DNA of 64,000 nucleotides, from positions 1,922,001 through 1,986,000 of the forward strand of contig NZ_LR884459.1 of the NCBI RefSeq assembly GCF_904848165.1, read 5' to 3'. The position numbers and the translations under genes were made by a program. Below the pieces are notes generated by a model, which was not told where the DNA came from, did not search any database, and worked only from the letters and a program-made list of their open reading frames with translations. Source of the DNA: Psychrobacter arenosus (GTDB taxonomy: Bacteria > Pseudomonadota > Gammaproteobacteria > Pseudomonadales > Moraxellaceae). Positions 36,964 through 45,561 of this stretch are shown here, piece by piece (the first letter of the stretch is position 1; each line of letters begins with the position of its first letter).

Positions 36964-37623
36964 ATGAAAAAACTGTCTGCTCTTATCACGCTGCTACTCA
37001 TTGCGGTGATAGTCGTTTATGCAGGGTCGCCTTACTACACCGCCTATCAGCTGAAAAATGCTTATGATGCCAGAGATGGCGCAACGATAGCGGCAGCGAT
37101 TGATTATGAACAACTGCGCCCGCGTCTCAAAACCCAACTGACCAGTAAATTTGCTAATACCATGCAGCAATATCCGCTCGTCGCTGAGCTAGGCGGTACG
37201 GCACTGACCAAGGCCGCAGAAGGCTTTATTGCTGAGTCTGTCGATGGCGCGGTCACTGAGCAAAATATCCAACGGTTAATCCAAACCCAAGGTCAGGCCA
37301 ATCAGGCGACTAAAGAGTTGGCGGCGGCTTGGGCAATCGCTAGCAATCAAGTAGATTTGCAAGGCTTAATCCAACAGTTAATCCTGCAGCGCGGCGATGT
37401 GAATGCGGTCATCAAAGGTCAGATAGAGCAAATGATGGACAAACAAGCGGCAGAGTTGCAAGCGAATGCGGCTAAAGGCGAGGACAGTGCCAAACCCGAA
37501 CTCGGCTACTGTGGTCTCAATTGCTTCACTCTCTCTGGGCAAGTCAAAGGCTATCCGCTAACGCTTGAGATGCAGCGCCAAGGGCTGATTGGTTGGAAAA
37601 TTGTCGATGTGGTTCTACCATAA
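36964..37623 (+). CDS. DUF2939 family protein, membrane-anchored
   Basis: A 219-residue protein with one N-terminal hydrophobic segment ('LSALITLLLIAVIVVYAGSP') and a body outside the membrane. 'YYTAYQLKNAYDARDGATIA' and the following 'IDYEQLRPRLKTQL' fit DUF2939. The C-terminus 'LSGQVKGYPLTLEMQRQGL' and 'GWKIVDVVLP' are family-like. The start at 36964 has AAGGA upstream and opens at the anchor; an earlier ATG at 36940 is possible. The role of the family is not known. Confidence 0.8.
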   Translation: MKKLSALITLLLIAVIVVYAGSPYYTAYQLKNAYDARDGATIAAAIDYEQLRPRLKTQLTSKFANTMQQYPLVAELGGTALTKAAEGFIAESVDGAVTEQNIQRLIQTQGQANQATKELAAAWAIASNQVDLQGLIQQLILQRGDVNAVIKGQIEQMMDKQAAELQANAAKGEDSAKPELGYCGLNCFTLSGQVKGYPLTLEMQRQGLIGWKIVDVVLP

Positions 37624-37668
37624 AGAGTAACGACTCCTATAATATTTAATCACCATATTTTATTCACC

Positions 37669-37706
37669 AAAAAAAAGGGTTGGCCCAAATTGAGCCAACC
37701 CTTTTT
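37669..37706. terminator. bidirectional rho-independent terminator
   Basis: The arms AAAAAGGGTTGGC and GCCAACCCTTTTT enclose a 9-base loop between convergent genes, with A and T runs on each side. Confidence 0.9.
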
Positions 37707-37750
37707 CACACTACTGCTATTTAATTTCTAAATTTAGCTCAATTCTTAAA

Positions 37751-38836
37751 TTATTTAATATCTAAGAATTCTAAAAACTCAGGGCTCTCAAAGCTGCCAC
37801 CATACATGACGCCATCTTCCCGGATGATCAATGGTGTAGCGAAGACCGCTAGTGCGGTAGCCTTTTTCTTATTGTCCTGCAAAGGATTGCTCTTAGCTTG
37901 GGCGCTGCTACAAGTATTGGGAACGACTTGACCCGCCATCGCACTGTCTAAAGCTTTACGGCGTGCTTGTTTGTCACTCTCACACCAAATCTGGCGCATC
38001 GGCTCAGGCGACTCCTCATAGACTGGATAGCCGATCACTTTCATGGTAATCCCTTTAGCATTTAGCGCTGCCATATTGCCATGCAATTGACGGCAGTACG
38101 GGCAATTGATATCGGTAGCCACATAAACGACGGCTTTTTCAGCGGTCGTCGCAGGATAAATAATCAGCTCGTTTTCATCCAATTGCGAAAAAACATGGCG
38201 GTTTTTAGCAGCTTCAAACTCGCCATCAATACCAGCAAATTTCCCATTCTCAATCACGGCGATTTCACCGTCAGTAAACACACTCGCGTCCGTATTGGTT
38301 ACGAAAGGTTCCCCACCAAAAGTCATGCCCCAAATGACCCCAGGCACTGCCGTATGATAAAGCGGAATATCTGCGGTCATATTCTTTAACTGGCTCATAT
38401 TTTTTAGCATAGACTGCCGCAAGGTATTGCTAATGGGCATCCCTGCTTGGGTCTGGCTAACTGGCTCTTTTGGCGGGGTAGCGACTTTGGGACTGGGGTT
38501 AGGGCTCAGCTCCCCTTGCAGCACATAATGGGCATCCGCAGTAATATGCAGCGGTGGCAAACCATCCAAAGTCACTTGATACATTGAAGGGAGTTGTGAA
38601 GGGGTAATCGCTAGAATAGGCCGTTTAATACCGGCTTGCTTTAAGGTATCGCGGATTTTCTGCTCAGTATCTTTAGGCACATTGGCACTGGCCGTTGATT
38701 TGGCCGTTAGCGCACTATTGGTTGCCTTACTAGTCGTAGGCTCCGCACAACTGGCCGTGGTCCCTACTCCTAATAATAAGGCGGCTGTCAACAACGCGCT
38801 TTTTTTAGTGTGGAATTGAGATACTAAATTAATCAT
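37751..38836 (-). CDS. dsbC: DsbC-like disulfide isomerase with two N-terminal dimerisation-like domains
   Basis: A 361-residue exported thiol isomerase, much longer than E. coli DsbC (236 with signal). A leader ends near 'TTASC' (C30), possibly a lipoprotein site. The first N-terminal domain (about 58-112: 'TLKQAGIKRPILAITPSQ' and 'TADAHYVLQGEL') aligns with DsbC dimerisation domains. A Pro/Ser-rich linker follows. A second similar domain comes at 155-205 ('HTAVPGVIWGMTFGGEPFV' and 'TDASVFTDGEI'). The thioredoxin domain has the CPYC active site (C245/C248) and the structural cysteine pair further on. The role is to repair wrong disulfides in the periplasm. Confidence 0.88.
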   Translation of the reverse strand: MINLVSQFHTKKSALLTAALLLGVGTTASCAEPTTSKATNSALTAKSTASANVPKDTEQKIRDTLKQAGIKRPILAITPSQLPSMYQVTLDGLPPLHITADAHYVLQGELSPNPSPKVATPPKEPVSQTQAGMPISNTLRQSMLKNMSQLKNMTADIPLYHTAVPGVIWGMTFGGEPFVTNTDASVFTDGEIAVIENGKFAGIDGEFEAAKNRHVFSQLDENELIIYPATTAEKAVVYVATDINCPYCRQLHGNMAALNAKGITMKVIGYPVYEESPEPMRQIWCESDKQARRKALDSAMAGQVVPNTCSSAQAKSNPLQDNKKKATALAVFATPLIIREDGVMYGGSFESPEFLEFLDIK

Positions 38837-39178
38837 AAAAATCCTTTATTAACTAGCGCTTATAACGGTTAAGCCGACCAGTAAATGGGTATAAAAAATA
38901 CAGTCACCGTTACAACGAAAGCCGCTAAAAAGCGGCTTTTTGGCATTAAACAGTATGAGATAAGGGAATAACTAGAGAGCGACTTTAACCATTGCGGTTA
39001 TATATAGAAAATAGTTATTCATAAGGTAAGGATACGCAGGCTAAGTTGCCCTTTTGGCTCAGATTGTCCCTTCTTGTCTTGCCATTGTATTGATTATGCT
39101 ACTAAATCTTTTACTAGCTTCTATCTCAATAGCTTGTATTTCAGGAAACTATAGATCACTGCTGACGGCATCTGACTA
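38837..39178. other. intergenic region between rsuA-like gene and dsbC
   Basis: 342 bases with a perfect short hairpin (AAAGCCGCT at 38918-38926 with AGCGGCTTT at 38931-38939). The T run lies on the plus strand, where no gene is upstream, so its role as a terminator of the rsuA-like gene is uncertain. AAGGA for dsbC is at the left edge. Confidence 0.5.
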
Positions 39179-39883
39179 TTAAAAAGAAGCCACTTCTGCT
39201 TCGGTCAAAAAGCGACTATCGCCCTTCTCTAAGCCTGCTAAAGTAATCTCGCCAACCGTAGCACGATGCAGCTCAGTGACTTTATTACCGAAGTAGCCCA
39301 TCATGCGTTTGACTTGATGATATTTGCCTTCGGTCAAAGTTAAGCGGGCATGGGTTTCATCAATAAATTCTAGAGTAGCGGGTTTCGTTGGCTCATAGTC
39401 ACCGTCCAATAAAATACCCTGAGCGATTTTTGCTACAGCGTTGGCTTGGGCAGCTTCATCCATGGCTTCAGCTAAAGTTAACTTATAAACCTTGGCATGT
39501 TGATGCTTAGGACTGGTCACCCGATGCAACCAACTGCCATCATCACTCAATAGCAGCGCACCGGTGGTATCCACATCGAGGCGACCGGCAATACGCAAGC
39601 TGGTCAATTCAGGCACCGCGATCAGCTCGGTGACGATAGGATACTCCTTGGGTTTTAGCGTACATTCAAAACCTTCAGGCTTATAAAGTAAAATATAACG
39701 GTTGCCTGTCGCGACTGATAAAGGCTCACCGGCCCACATCACTTCATCATTGAGCTCGTCAACGTGGACACTGCCGTCTCTAATCACTTCATCGTTTACG
39801 GTAATTTCTAACGCATGCAGGGCTCTTTTGGCCTCTTTACGCGACAGCTCGGTGGCCTTACTGATAAATTTGTCTAAGCGCAT
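39179..39883 (-). CDS. RsuA/RluE-family pseudouridine synthase
   Basis: A 234-residue protein with an S4 RNA-binding domain (1-60, 'MRLDKFISKATELSRKEAKR') and a pseudouridine synthase domain. The catalytic Asp is in 'GRLDVDTTGALLLSDDG'. 'YILLYKPEGFECT' and 'GKYHQVKRMMGYFGNKV' are typical of the RsuA branch, whose E. coli member acts on U516 of 16S rRNA. RluE or RluB-type targets in 23S rRNA cannot be excluded from sequence alone. AGGA supports the start. Confidence 0.88.
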   Translation of the reverse strand: MRLDKFISKATELSRKEAKRALHALEITVNDEVIRDGSVHVDELNDEVMWAGEPLSVATGNRYILLYKPEGFECTLKPKEYPIVTELIAVPELTSLRIAGRLDVDTTGALLLSDDGSWLHRVTSPKHQHAKVYKLTLAEAMDEAAQANAVAKIAQGILLDGDYEPTKPATLEFIDETHARLTLTEGKYHQVKRMMGYFGNKVTELHRATVGEITLAGLEKGDSRFLTEAEVASF

Positions 39884-40093
39884 TTGTGCTATCCTATAGG
39901 TAAACTGGGGGCTGCAAACGATAGAACGGATATCTTGATGAATATCGCACTGATTATTGCAGCCGTTATCTGTATTTATATGGCGTCAGTTTACCATATC
40001 CTTGCCCATACGCTCTTGCTATCCTACCCTCATCACCCCATTCATTTACCTGTAGCACCACTTCTTCACTGTCTACCCGTTTATTGAAACCTT

Positions 40094-40687
40094 ATGACTT
40101 ATCAAACCTTAGCTCGGCCTGTGACCGCGCGTCTTGAGATTAAAAAATCCGACTTTATCACCTACGCTTATCCGGTGACCAGTCGGGAGCAAGCTATGTT
40201 TCACGTGGAACAACTGCGTGAAAAGTATGCGGATGCCCGTCACCATTGTTGGGCGTATATTATTGGGGATCCTAATAACACGACGAGTGCAGGCTTTGAC
40301 GATGATGGCGAGCCAGGGGGCACGGCGGGTCGTCCAATATTAAATGTCTTACAACACAAGAGCATTGGCAATGTCATTATTGTTGTAGTGCGCTACTTTG
40401 GCGGTATTAAACTCGGGGCTGGCGGGTTAACTCGGGCCTATGCAGGCTCAGCACAGGCTGCGGTCGATGAGATGGTCCTCACCCCTTATGTGCCGATGAC
40501 CCAAGTACAGATCGCCGCCGACTTTGCCAACGAATCGCAAGTTCGTTATGTGGTGGAAGACATGGGAGGCAGTATTGGCGAGGTGACTTATAGTAAGGCG
40601 GTGACGCTGACGGTTGCGCTTCCTGAAGCCGATGTGGAGACTTTAAAAGAACGGCTGGCGATTACTGCTGAAATAATCACCCCATAA
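40094..40687 (+). CDS. YigZ/IMPACT-family protein (UPF0029)
   Basis: A 197-residue protein of the IMPACT family. The N-terminal domain carries the hallmark 'HHCWAYIIGDPNNTTSAGFD' and 'DDGEPGGTAGRPILNVLQ', then 'VVVRYFGGIKLGAGGLTRAY'. The C-terminal domain, from about 135, is the DUF1949 elongation-factor-G-like fold. A role in translation or proteolysis has been suggested for relatives but the biochemistry is unclear. The third parS-like site lies inside this coding sequence, at 40197-40212. Confidence 0.9.
   Translation: MTYQTLARPVTARLEIKKSDFITYAYPVTSREQAMFHVEQLREKYADARHHCWAYIIGDPNNTTSAGFDDDGEPGGTAGRPILNVLQHKSIGNVIIVVVRYFGGIKLGAGGLTRAYAGSAQAAVDEMVLTPYVPMTQVQIAADFANESQVRYVVEDMGGSIGEVTYSKAVTLTVALPEADVETLKERLAITAEIITP
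40197..40212. promoter_or_regulatory. parS-like ParB-binding site 3 (within the yigZ-like gene)
   Basis: TGTTTCACGTGGAACA matches the parS consensus in 15 of 16 bases, including both outer bases. It is coding sequence ('MFHVEQLRE'). parS sites commonly lie inside genes. Confidence 0.75.
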
Positions 40688-40978
40688 GTCTCTGCGCAGG
40701 TAAATCGTCCTTACTAAGCGATGCTCCTGGCTATTCATTCACCTTTAATAGCTCTACGGACAGGTTATATTACTAATAATACTTAAGAAATTACGCTATA
40801 TAACAATGAATTAATGTTAAAATAAACTCAGTGACTATGTGTACACTAAAAACAGTTGGTTTTGTCATATTCCCTAGGTATTATAAATTATTCCTTGCGT
40901 GAGTCTATGCAACTAGGCTTATGCTACCAGCCCGTATATTGTACTCCCCACTTTGTCCATCATCTGAAGACACCCTAT

Positions 40979-41968
40979 ATGAGTAAAGTAAAAAACTTTG
41001 AAGCGTCTAATTTTAAGCCCCCTTTATGGTTAGCTAATACCCATTTACAGACTATCTTGCCTAAATTCATCATGCCGGAGGCACCGCCATACCGCCGTGA
41101 GCTGACTTTAGATTCGCTGAATGAGAGCGAAGTCGCTTATGACTTTTACGATGCCGATGAGCCCAAGCCAAAAGCCGGTGATAAATACCAAACGCCACTC
41201 GTAGTTTTGTTTCACGGTATGGAAGGCAGTAGTCTGAGCCATTATGCCCGTACGTTAGCGTACTATGTGCACTCGCAAGGGTGGCATTTCGTGGTTGCCC
41301 ATTTCCGCAGCTGCGGTGGGGTGCCCGTAAAAGGCAAGGTCTTCTATGATGCGGGCGATAGCTTAGAAGTGCACCACTCATTAGAATATTTGAAAAAACG
41401 CTACGAGACGATTTATAGCGTTGGTACTTCATTGGGTGGTAACGTCTTGGGCAAATATATGGGCGAATATCAAGAAGATGCCTTATGTGAAGCTGCAGCA
41501 ATCGTCTCTGCTCCCTTGGACTTAGCCTCCTCCTCAATTGCGATGGAGCGTCTATTAGGTCGCCGTGTTTATACGCCTTATTTATTAAACCCAATCGTCT
41601 CTAAAGCGTTAGGTCATCATTTGACCCCTGAAGAAATGGCGGGTGTGAAAGCCAGTCGCCGTATTAGTGAATTTGACCAGGTATTTACGGCGCCGCGTCA
41701 TGGCTACCGCTCTAAAAACGATTATTACCGTCAAGCCTCTGCCCTACCGCATCTGGCTAATATCGCTAAACCCACGTTGATTATTACCGCCAAAGACGAT
41801 CCGTTCTTAGGCATTGTGCCGGATCAAGGGGATACTTCTTCAGAAGTCGTCCTATGCGAGCCAAAACGTGGCGGCCATATTGGTTTCTTAAGCTTCCAAG
41901 GGAAAGAGTTTGACGCCAGTTGGTACCCGAAGACGGCGATGGACTTCTTTAAAACGACCCAACGTTAA
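40979..41968 (+). CDS. YheT-like alpha/beta hydrolase
   Basis: A 329-residue hydrolase of the YheT/ABHD1-3 group. The start 'FKPPLWLANTHLQTILPKF' is typical. 'LVVLFHGMEGSSLSHYAR' gives the oxyanion loop. The nucleophile serine is in 'SVGTSLGGNVLGKYMGE'. Asp is in 'ITAKDDPFLG' and His in 'RGGHIGFL'. The substrate is not known; relatives act on esters. The ATG at 40979 is chosen over upstream starts because homology begins there. Confidence 0.9.
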   Translation: MSKVKNFEASNFKPPLWLANTHLQTILPKFIMPEAPPYRRELTLDSLNESEVAYDFYDADEPKPKAGDKYQTPLVVLFHGMEGSSLSHYARTLAYYVHSQGWHFVVAHFRSCGGVPVKGKVFYDAGDSLEVHHSLEYLKKRYETIYSVGTSLGGNVLGKYMGEYQEDALCEAAAIVSAPLDLASSSIAMERLLGRRVYTPYLLNPIVSKALGHHLTPEEMAGVKASRRISEFDQVFTAPRHGYRSKNDYYRQASALPHLANIAKPTLIITAKDDPFLGIVPDQGDTSSEVVLCEPKRGGHIGFLSFQGKEFDASWYPKTAMDFFKTTQR

Positions 41969-42027
41969 TTTTAATAAGCTTATTTTCGACTTTTTAAAAT
42001 AACGTCTTAACTCTTATTGTCCTATCC

Positions 42028-42063
42028 TAAAAACGAGCGTCAGTTAACGCTCGTTTTTTTTAT
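42028..42063 (+). terminator. rho-independent terminator after the yheT-like gene
   Basis: The arms AAAACGAGCGT and ACGCTCGTTTT enclose a 6-base loop and a T run follows. Confidence 0.92.
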
Positions 42064-42176
42064 TTCAACCAAATAGTGTGACACCTTAGAGCCACTAAAT
42101 AGGATTCTCTACTTGGCAGGCACTATGCTACCTTAGATAGAATTTTGTTTATAATTATCAATCATTAGAGCCGCCT

Positions 42177-42719
42177 ATGTACCCCTACCTTCGCTATACC
42201 AAGTCTATCGTCGATGCGGTCATCGCCAATAAAAAAGGCCATTCCTTAGACTTTGCCGACACCAGTGCCGTGGACATTCGCTGCAGTGTCACCGACATTG
42301 ACCCTATGATGGAGATGAATAACGGCCGTATCCTGACCGTCTATGACATTGGCCGCACAGACTTCATTATTCGTACGGGTCTGGGCCGTCGCTTGCTAAA
42401 AAATCGCTGGAGTATGGTGGTCGCGGGCAGCACGATTCAATACCGTAAGCGTATTCGCCTATTAGATAAAGTGACGATTAAAACGCATATCGTCGCTATA
42501 GATGAGCGCTGGATTTATCTTGAGCATTCGATGTGGGTCAAGGGTAAGCCTTGCTCATCAACGTTGCTACGGACTGGCGTGACGGCAAAAGGCCGTGTGA
42601 TTGAGACCAAACGTGTCTTAGAAGCTATGGGCAAATCAGGTTGGGAGATGCCACCGACGGGCTATGTCAAAGAATGGATTGAGAGTGATACTCATCGTCC
42701 TTGGCCTCCGGTTGCTTAA
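42177..42719 (+). CDS. hot-dog fold thioesterase-like protein (4HBT/THEM6 type)
   Basis: A 180-residue protein. 'RCSVTDIDPMMEMNNGRIL' resembles the catalytic region of 4-hydroxybenzoyl-CoA thioesterase relatives (YbgC type), where an Asp before the helix acts in catalysis. 'STIQYRKRIRLLDKVTIKTH' and 'IYLEHSMWVKGK' form the long strand and helix. The likely role is an acyl-CoA thioesterase, but the substrate is not known. Confidence 0.78.
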   Translation: MYPYLRYTKSIVDAVIANKKGHSLDFADTSAVDIRCSVTDIDPMMEMNNGRILTVYDIGRTDFIIRTGLGRRLLKNRWSMVVAGSTIQYRKRIRLLDKVTIKTHIVAIDERWIYLEHSMWVKGKPCSSTLLRTGVTAKGRVIETKRVLEAMGKSGWEMPPTGYVKEWIESDTHRPWPPVA

Positions 42720-42809
42720 GAATAGGCTCTAATAGGAAGCAGCGGTAATTTTGTGGTGTAATTAATTATTCCGTGGCTGTTATCCACGCTACGACCACCT
42801 GTTAAACTG

Positions 42810-42848
42810 TGCGTGTAGGGTGTGGTTAGCGCAGCGTAACCCACCAAA
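42810..42848. repeat. intergenic repeat, GGTGGGTTACGC family (reverse orientation)
   Basis: GTAGGGTGTGGTTAGCGC followed by AGCGTAACCCACCA is the reverse complement of the element at 9760-9792 with a few changes. It lies just upstream of the nuclease-like gene. Confidence 0.7.
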
Positions 42849-42904
42849 AAACCATAACGCATCAATTTTCAGTCTTCAAGAATAAAAGTAATAGGTGTTG
42901 GATA

Positions 42905-43870
42905 ATGACCACTCGTGTGCAAATGATTATAGAAACGCTAAAAGACGCTCCTGAGCGTAAATTTACAGCGAGAGAATTGGCCAAAGCCTTTATTGAGCGT
43001 TATCCTGAAGACCTTGCTGAAAAGCAAAGCAATCCTCGTTATAAGACCGTAGAAGACTTTATTAGTCAACTGGCCGCTGAAATTGGTGGTGATCGCACTG
43101 AGACAGCAAAGCGATTTTGTCCTAATGTAGCCACACAAGATAAACCCAGACCACGCCTCTATTACTGGCAAGCTATTCCTGAAAATACTTTACCGTTAGA
43201 CAATGATGACGATAACGATATTGAGGACAATGATATTGAAGTCGCTAGCCCTACCAGCAATGATGCTAGTCCAGTTACGAAACCCTCTTTAACAGAGCAT
43301 GACTTATATCCTTTATTGATAACTTATTTATCTGAAGATTTAGGCTTATTTTGCCGCCGTATTGATGAGCGAAAATCGCGTAATACGCATGGCTCTGGTG
43401 GTAACCATTGGCTGCACCCCGATATTGTAGCGCTAGAAACTTTAGATCAGGGCTGGAATGACGTGGTCAGAACATGTGTAAGAAGTGGTAATGATACTTT
43501 CGTGCGTCTTTGGTCGTTTGAAGTGAAAAAACAGCTAAATAAAGGCAATGTCCGTAAGAGTTTTTTCCAAGCCGTCTCTAATTCCAGTTGGGCAAATTTT
43601 GCTTATTTAGTGACCACAGGCGTAGACCCTGCCGTGGAAAGTGAATTACAGATGCTTTGTGGGTTACATGGCGTGGGCGTTTTACTGTTGGATACGCAGT
43701 CGTTATTCGATAGCCAAATTTTAATTCCGGCTAGAGAGCGCAGCAATATAGACTGGCTGTCGGTCAATCGTATCACGGAAGAGAATCGAGATTTTGAGGC
43801 GTATATTGACCAAGTGGGTATCTATAATCAAACCGGTCGCTTGACTAAAAGTCTTTGGAATAAAGGCTGA
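42905..43870 (+). CDS. HTH protein with a PD-(D/E)xK nuclease-like domain (COG2958-like)
   Basis: A 321-residue protein. Residues 1-70 ('RVQMIIETLKDAPERKFTA' and 'ELAKAFIERYPEDLAEK') look like a winged-helix (HARE-type) DNA-binding domain. A linker of Asp, Glu and Ser follows at 95-130. The C-terminal domain has 'ERKSRNTHGSGGNHWLHPDI', with D173, and 'WSFEVKKQLN' with E206 and K208. That spacing fits a PD-(D/E)xK nuclease core. Similar proteins are annotated as conserved hypothetical or restriction-like. It is flanked on both sides by intergenic repeats. A nuclease function is inferred only. Confidence 0.72.
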   Translation: MTTRVQMIIETLKDAPERKFTARELAKAFIERYPEDLAEKQSNPRYKTVEDFISQLAAEIGGDRTETAKRFCPNVATQDKPRPRLYYWQAIPENTLPLDNDDDNDIEDNDIEVASPTSNDASPVTKPSLTEHDLYPLLITYLSEDLGLFCRRIDERKSRNTHGSGGNHWLHPDIVALETLDQGWNDVVRTCVRSGNDTFVRLWSFEVKKQLNKGNVRKSFFQAVSNSSWANFAYLVTTGVDPAVESELQMLCGLHGVGVLLLDTQSLFDSQILIPARERSNIDWLSVNRITEENRDFEAYIDQVGIYNQTGRLTKSLWNKG

Positions 43871-44320
43871 TTATTTTCAATGAGGATATTCCGTGGGTTG
43901 TTATTGCAAATTACCGTGGGTTATAACCCACGCTACGTCTCACCTTGAAATTAACCGTAGGGTGCGTTCCACGCACCAGAAATTGTAGCAAATTTACTGC
44001 ATACACAAGGTTTAGAAAAAGAACGACCGTAGCGTGTGGTTAGCGTAGCGTAACCCACGGATTTATTGAGATTAATAAATGTGGTTTATATCCATGCCAT
44101 TCTTCTATATTGAACTCTACACCACATCATGGTGCGCTGGGCGCACCCTACCGTTCGTATTAAGCTTTGATTTATGGTTTTGAATTAATAGTCTTATCAA
44201 ATACGCGTATAGAAAACATCGCAAAATAAAATTTAAAAATTATTAATCTTGAACTGTGGGTTGTCACCCACGCTACGTCCAACGCCGTAGCCCGCCAAAT
44301 AATCCTCTATTCCGCAACCC
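43871..44320. repeat. cluster of palindromic intergenic repeats
   Basis: About 450 bases packed with variants of one element: CCGTGGGTTATAACCCACGC (43913-43932), GTAGGGTGCGTTCCACGCACC (43956-43977, in two parts), TAGCGTAGCGTAACCCACGG (near 44043-44062), GGTGCGCTGGGCGCACC (near 44130-44147) and GTGGGTTGTCACCCACGC (near 44257-44274). Most are self-complementary, so would fold as RNA. No gene is present. Confidence 0.75.
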
Positions 44321-44324
44321 ACAA

Positions 44325-44361
44325 AAAAAAGAAACACCAGACCACCTGATGTTTCTTTTTT
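44325..44361. terminator. rho-independent terminator of the lipase gene
   Basis: AAAAAAGAAACACCAG and CTGATGTTTCTTTTTT pair with one internal mismatch around a 5-base loop. On the minus strand it stops lipase transcription 30 bases after the gene. Confidence 0.82.
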
Positions 44362-44392
44362 AGTTACAGACTAAATTCCTAGCGAATAAAGC

Positions 44393-45340
44393 CTACTTGC
44401 CCTTTAAACCCGCCCGGAATTTCTTATAGTCATTAGCTGTGTCTTTCACTGCCTCAACCATCGGCACATGACCCACTTTTGGCATCATAACTACTTGGGC
44501 ATTCGGGATTAATTGTTTCATCAGTTTAGCCGTCTCAGGCTTTAACACCATATCCTCTTCACCCCAAACGATTAGCGTCGGGATATTATTCTTGGCGAGG
44601 ACTTTAGCCCGCTCTTCCACATTATCCTCAACAATTTGCTCTAGGATTTTCTTGTGTAATTCACGGTTGGCGATGTTCTCTTGCGCAAACACGGCTTTGA
44701 CCGTTTTAGGAATATAAGGTGGTTTAAACATCACCAGATTATATAAGTTGTAATACTCTTCCTTGGTTTTGACCACGAGCGGATTGTTGTCAGGGGTAAA
44801 GTCTTCATAGCCTTCATGTAAGCCAGTTGACCAAAAACCACCACTGTCCAATAGCCAGACACTCTTCACCTTTTTAGGATACATCGCCGCATAAGCCACG
44901 CTAATGCCGCCACCCATCGAGTTACCACCGACATGCACGGCTGAGTCTAGGCCTTTGGCTTGTAGCAGCTCATGCAAGCGTTTGGCTTGGGCATCCACGC
45001 GGTAGTCCGCATCCATCGGCTTGCTAGAGTCACCAAAACCCAATAAATCTGGAATAATAATATGATAATCTTCTAGTTTATCCGCGATACGGGTAAAGTT
45101 ATCTTTATTCCCACCAAAGCCGTGGATTAATAATAAAGGCTCGCCTGTGAGGTTACCGCCCTCTAAATAAGCTATCTTATCGCCCGAAGCAAGCGTAAAA
45201 GCTTTGGTTTTTAAATCGGACTTATTGCGCTCAAGCTGCACCAATTTTTGCGTCGTGGCAACGGTAAAGCTATTCGGCGTGGTACACCCCACTACCGAGA
45301 TACACAGTAAAGCCGCGAGGCCAGAGCTGACTAATTTCAT
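44393..45340 (-). CDS. family V triacylglycerol lipase (Lip3/Lip1-like), lipoprotein
   Basis: A 315-residue secreted or membrane-anchored alpha/beta hydrolase. A signal peptide ends in 'SVVGC' (C19, a good lipobox). 'LLLIHGFGGNKDNFTRIADK' is the oxyanion loop. The nucleophile S141 lies in 'GGNSMGGG', with D263 ('GEEDMVL') and H291 ('VGHVPMVEAV') completing the triad. Length and sequence agree closely, from memory, with lipase 3 of Moraxella TA144 (315) and Lip1 of Psychrobacter immobilis. Those lipases are cold-active. Confidence 0.92.
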   Translation of the reverse strand: MKLVSSGLAALLCISVVGCTTPNSFTVATTQKLVQLERNKSDLKTKAFTLASGDKIAYLEGGNLTGEPLLLIHGFGGNKDNFTRIADKLEDYHIIIPDLLGFGDSSKPMDADYRVDAQAKRLHELLQAKGLDSAVHVGGNSMGGGISVAYAAMYPKKVKSVWLLDSGGFWSTGLHEGYEDFTPDNNPLVVKTKEEYYNLYNLVMFKPPYIPKTVKAVFAQENIANRELHKKILEQIVEDNVEERAKVLAKNNIPTLIVWGEEDMVLKPETAKLMKQLIPNAQVVMMPKVGHVPMVEAVKDTANDYKKFRAGLKGK

Positions 45341-45561
45341 GCAAACATCCCTATTTATGATGGTGAACCTTGCCTTGAGATAACAACCTTCACTTAAGTC
45401 GGTTTAGCATAAAGCTTTATTCCCATAGCGACGCGTCGATACGCACTGATATATGGGTTAAGTTTTATACCTATTAGCAAATGCCTTGACGGGTAAGCTT
45501 AGATTAAAGTTTAGAGTTGCGCTAGGGTGCCCCGTGACTACGAAGTCCTTAAATACTATTT

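Noticed and set aside
38918..38942. Hairpin AAAGCCGCT/AGCGGCTTT as a terminator of the rsuA-like gene
   Set aside because: Its T run is on the plus strand, where no gene precedes it, so I described it in the gap entry rather than as a terminator.
41070..41594. 174-codon frame opposite the yheT-like gene
   Set aside because: It lies wholly inside a well-supported gene on the other strand and its sequence has no protein family features.
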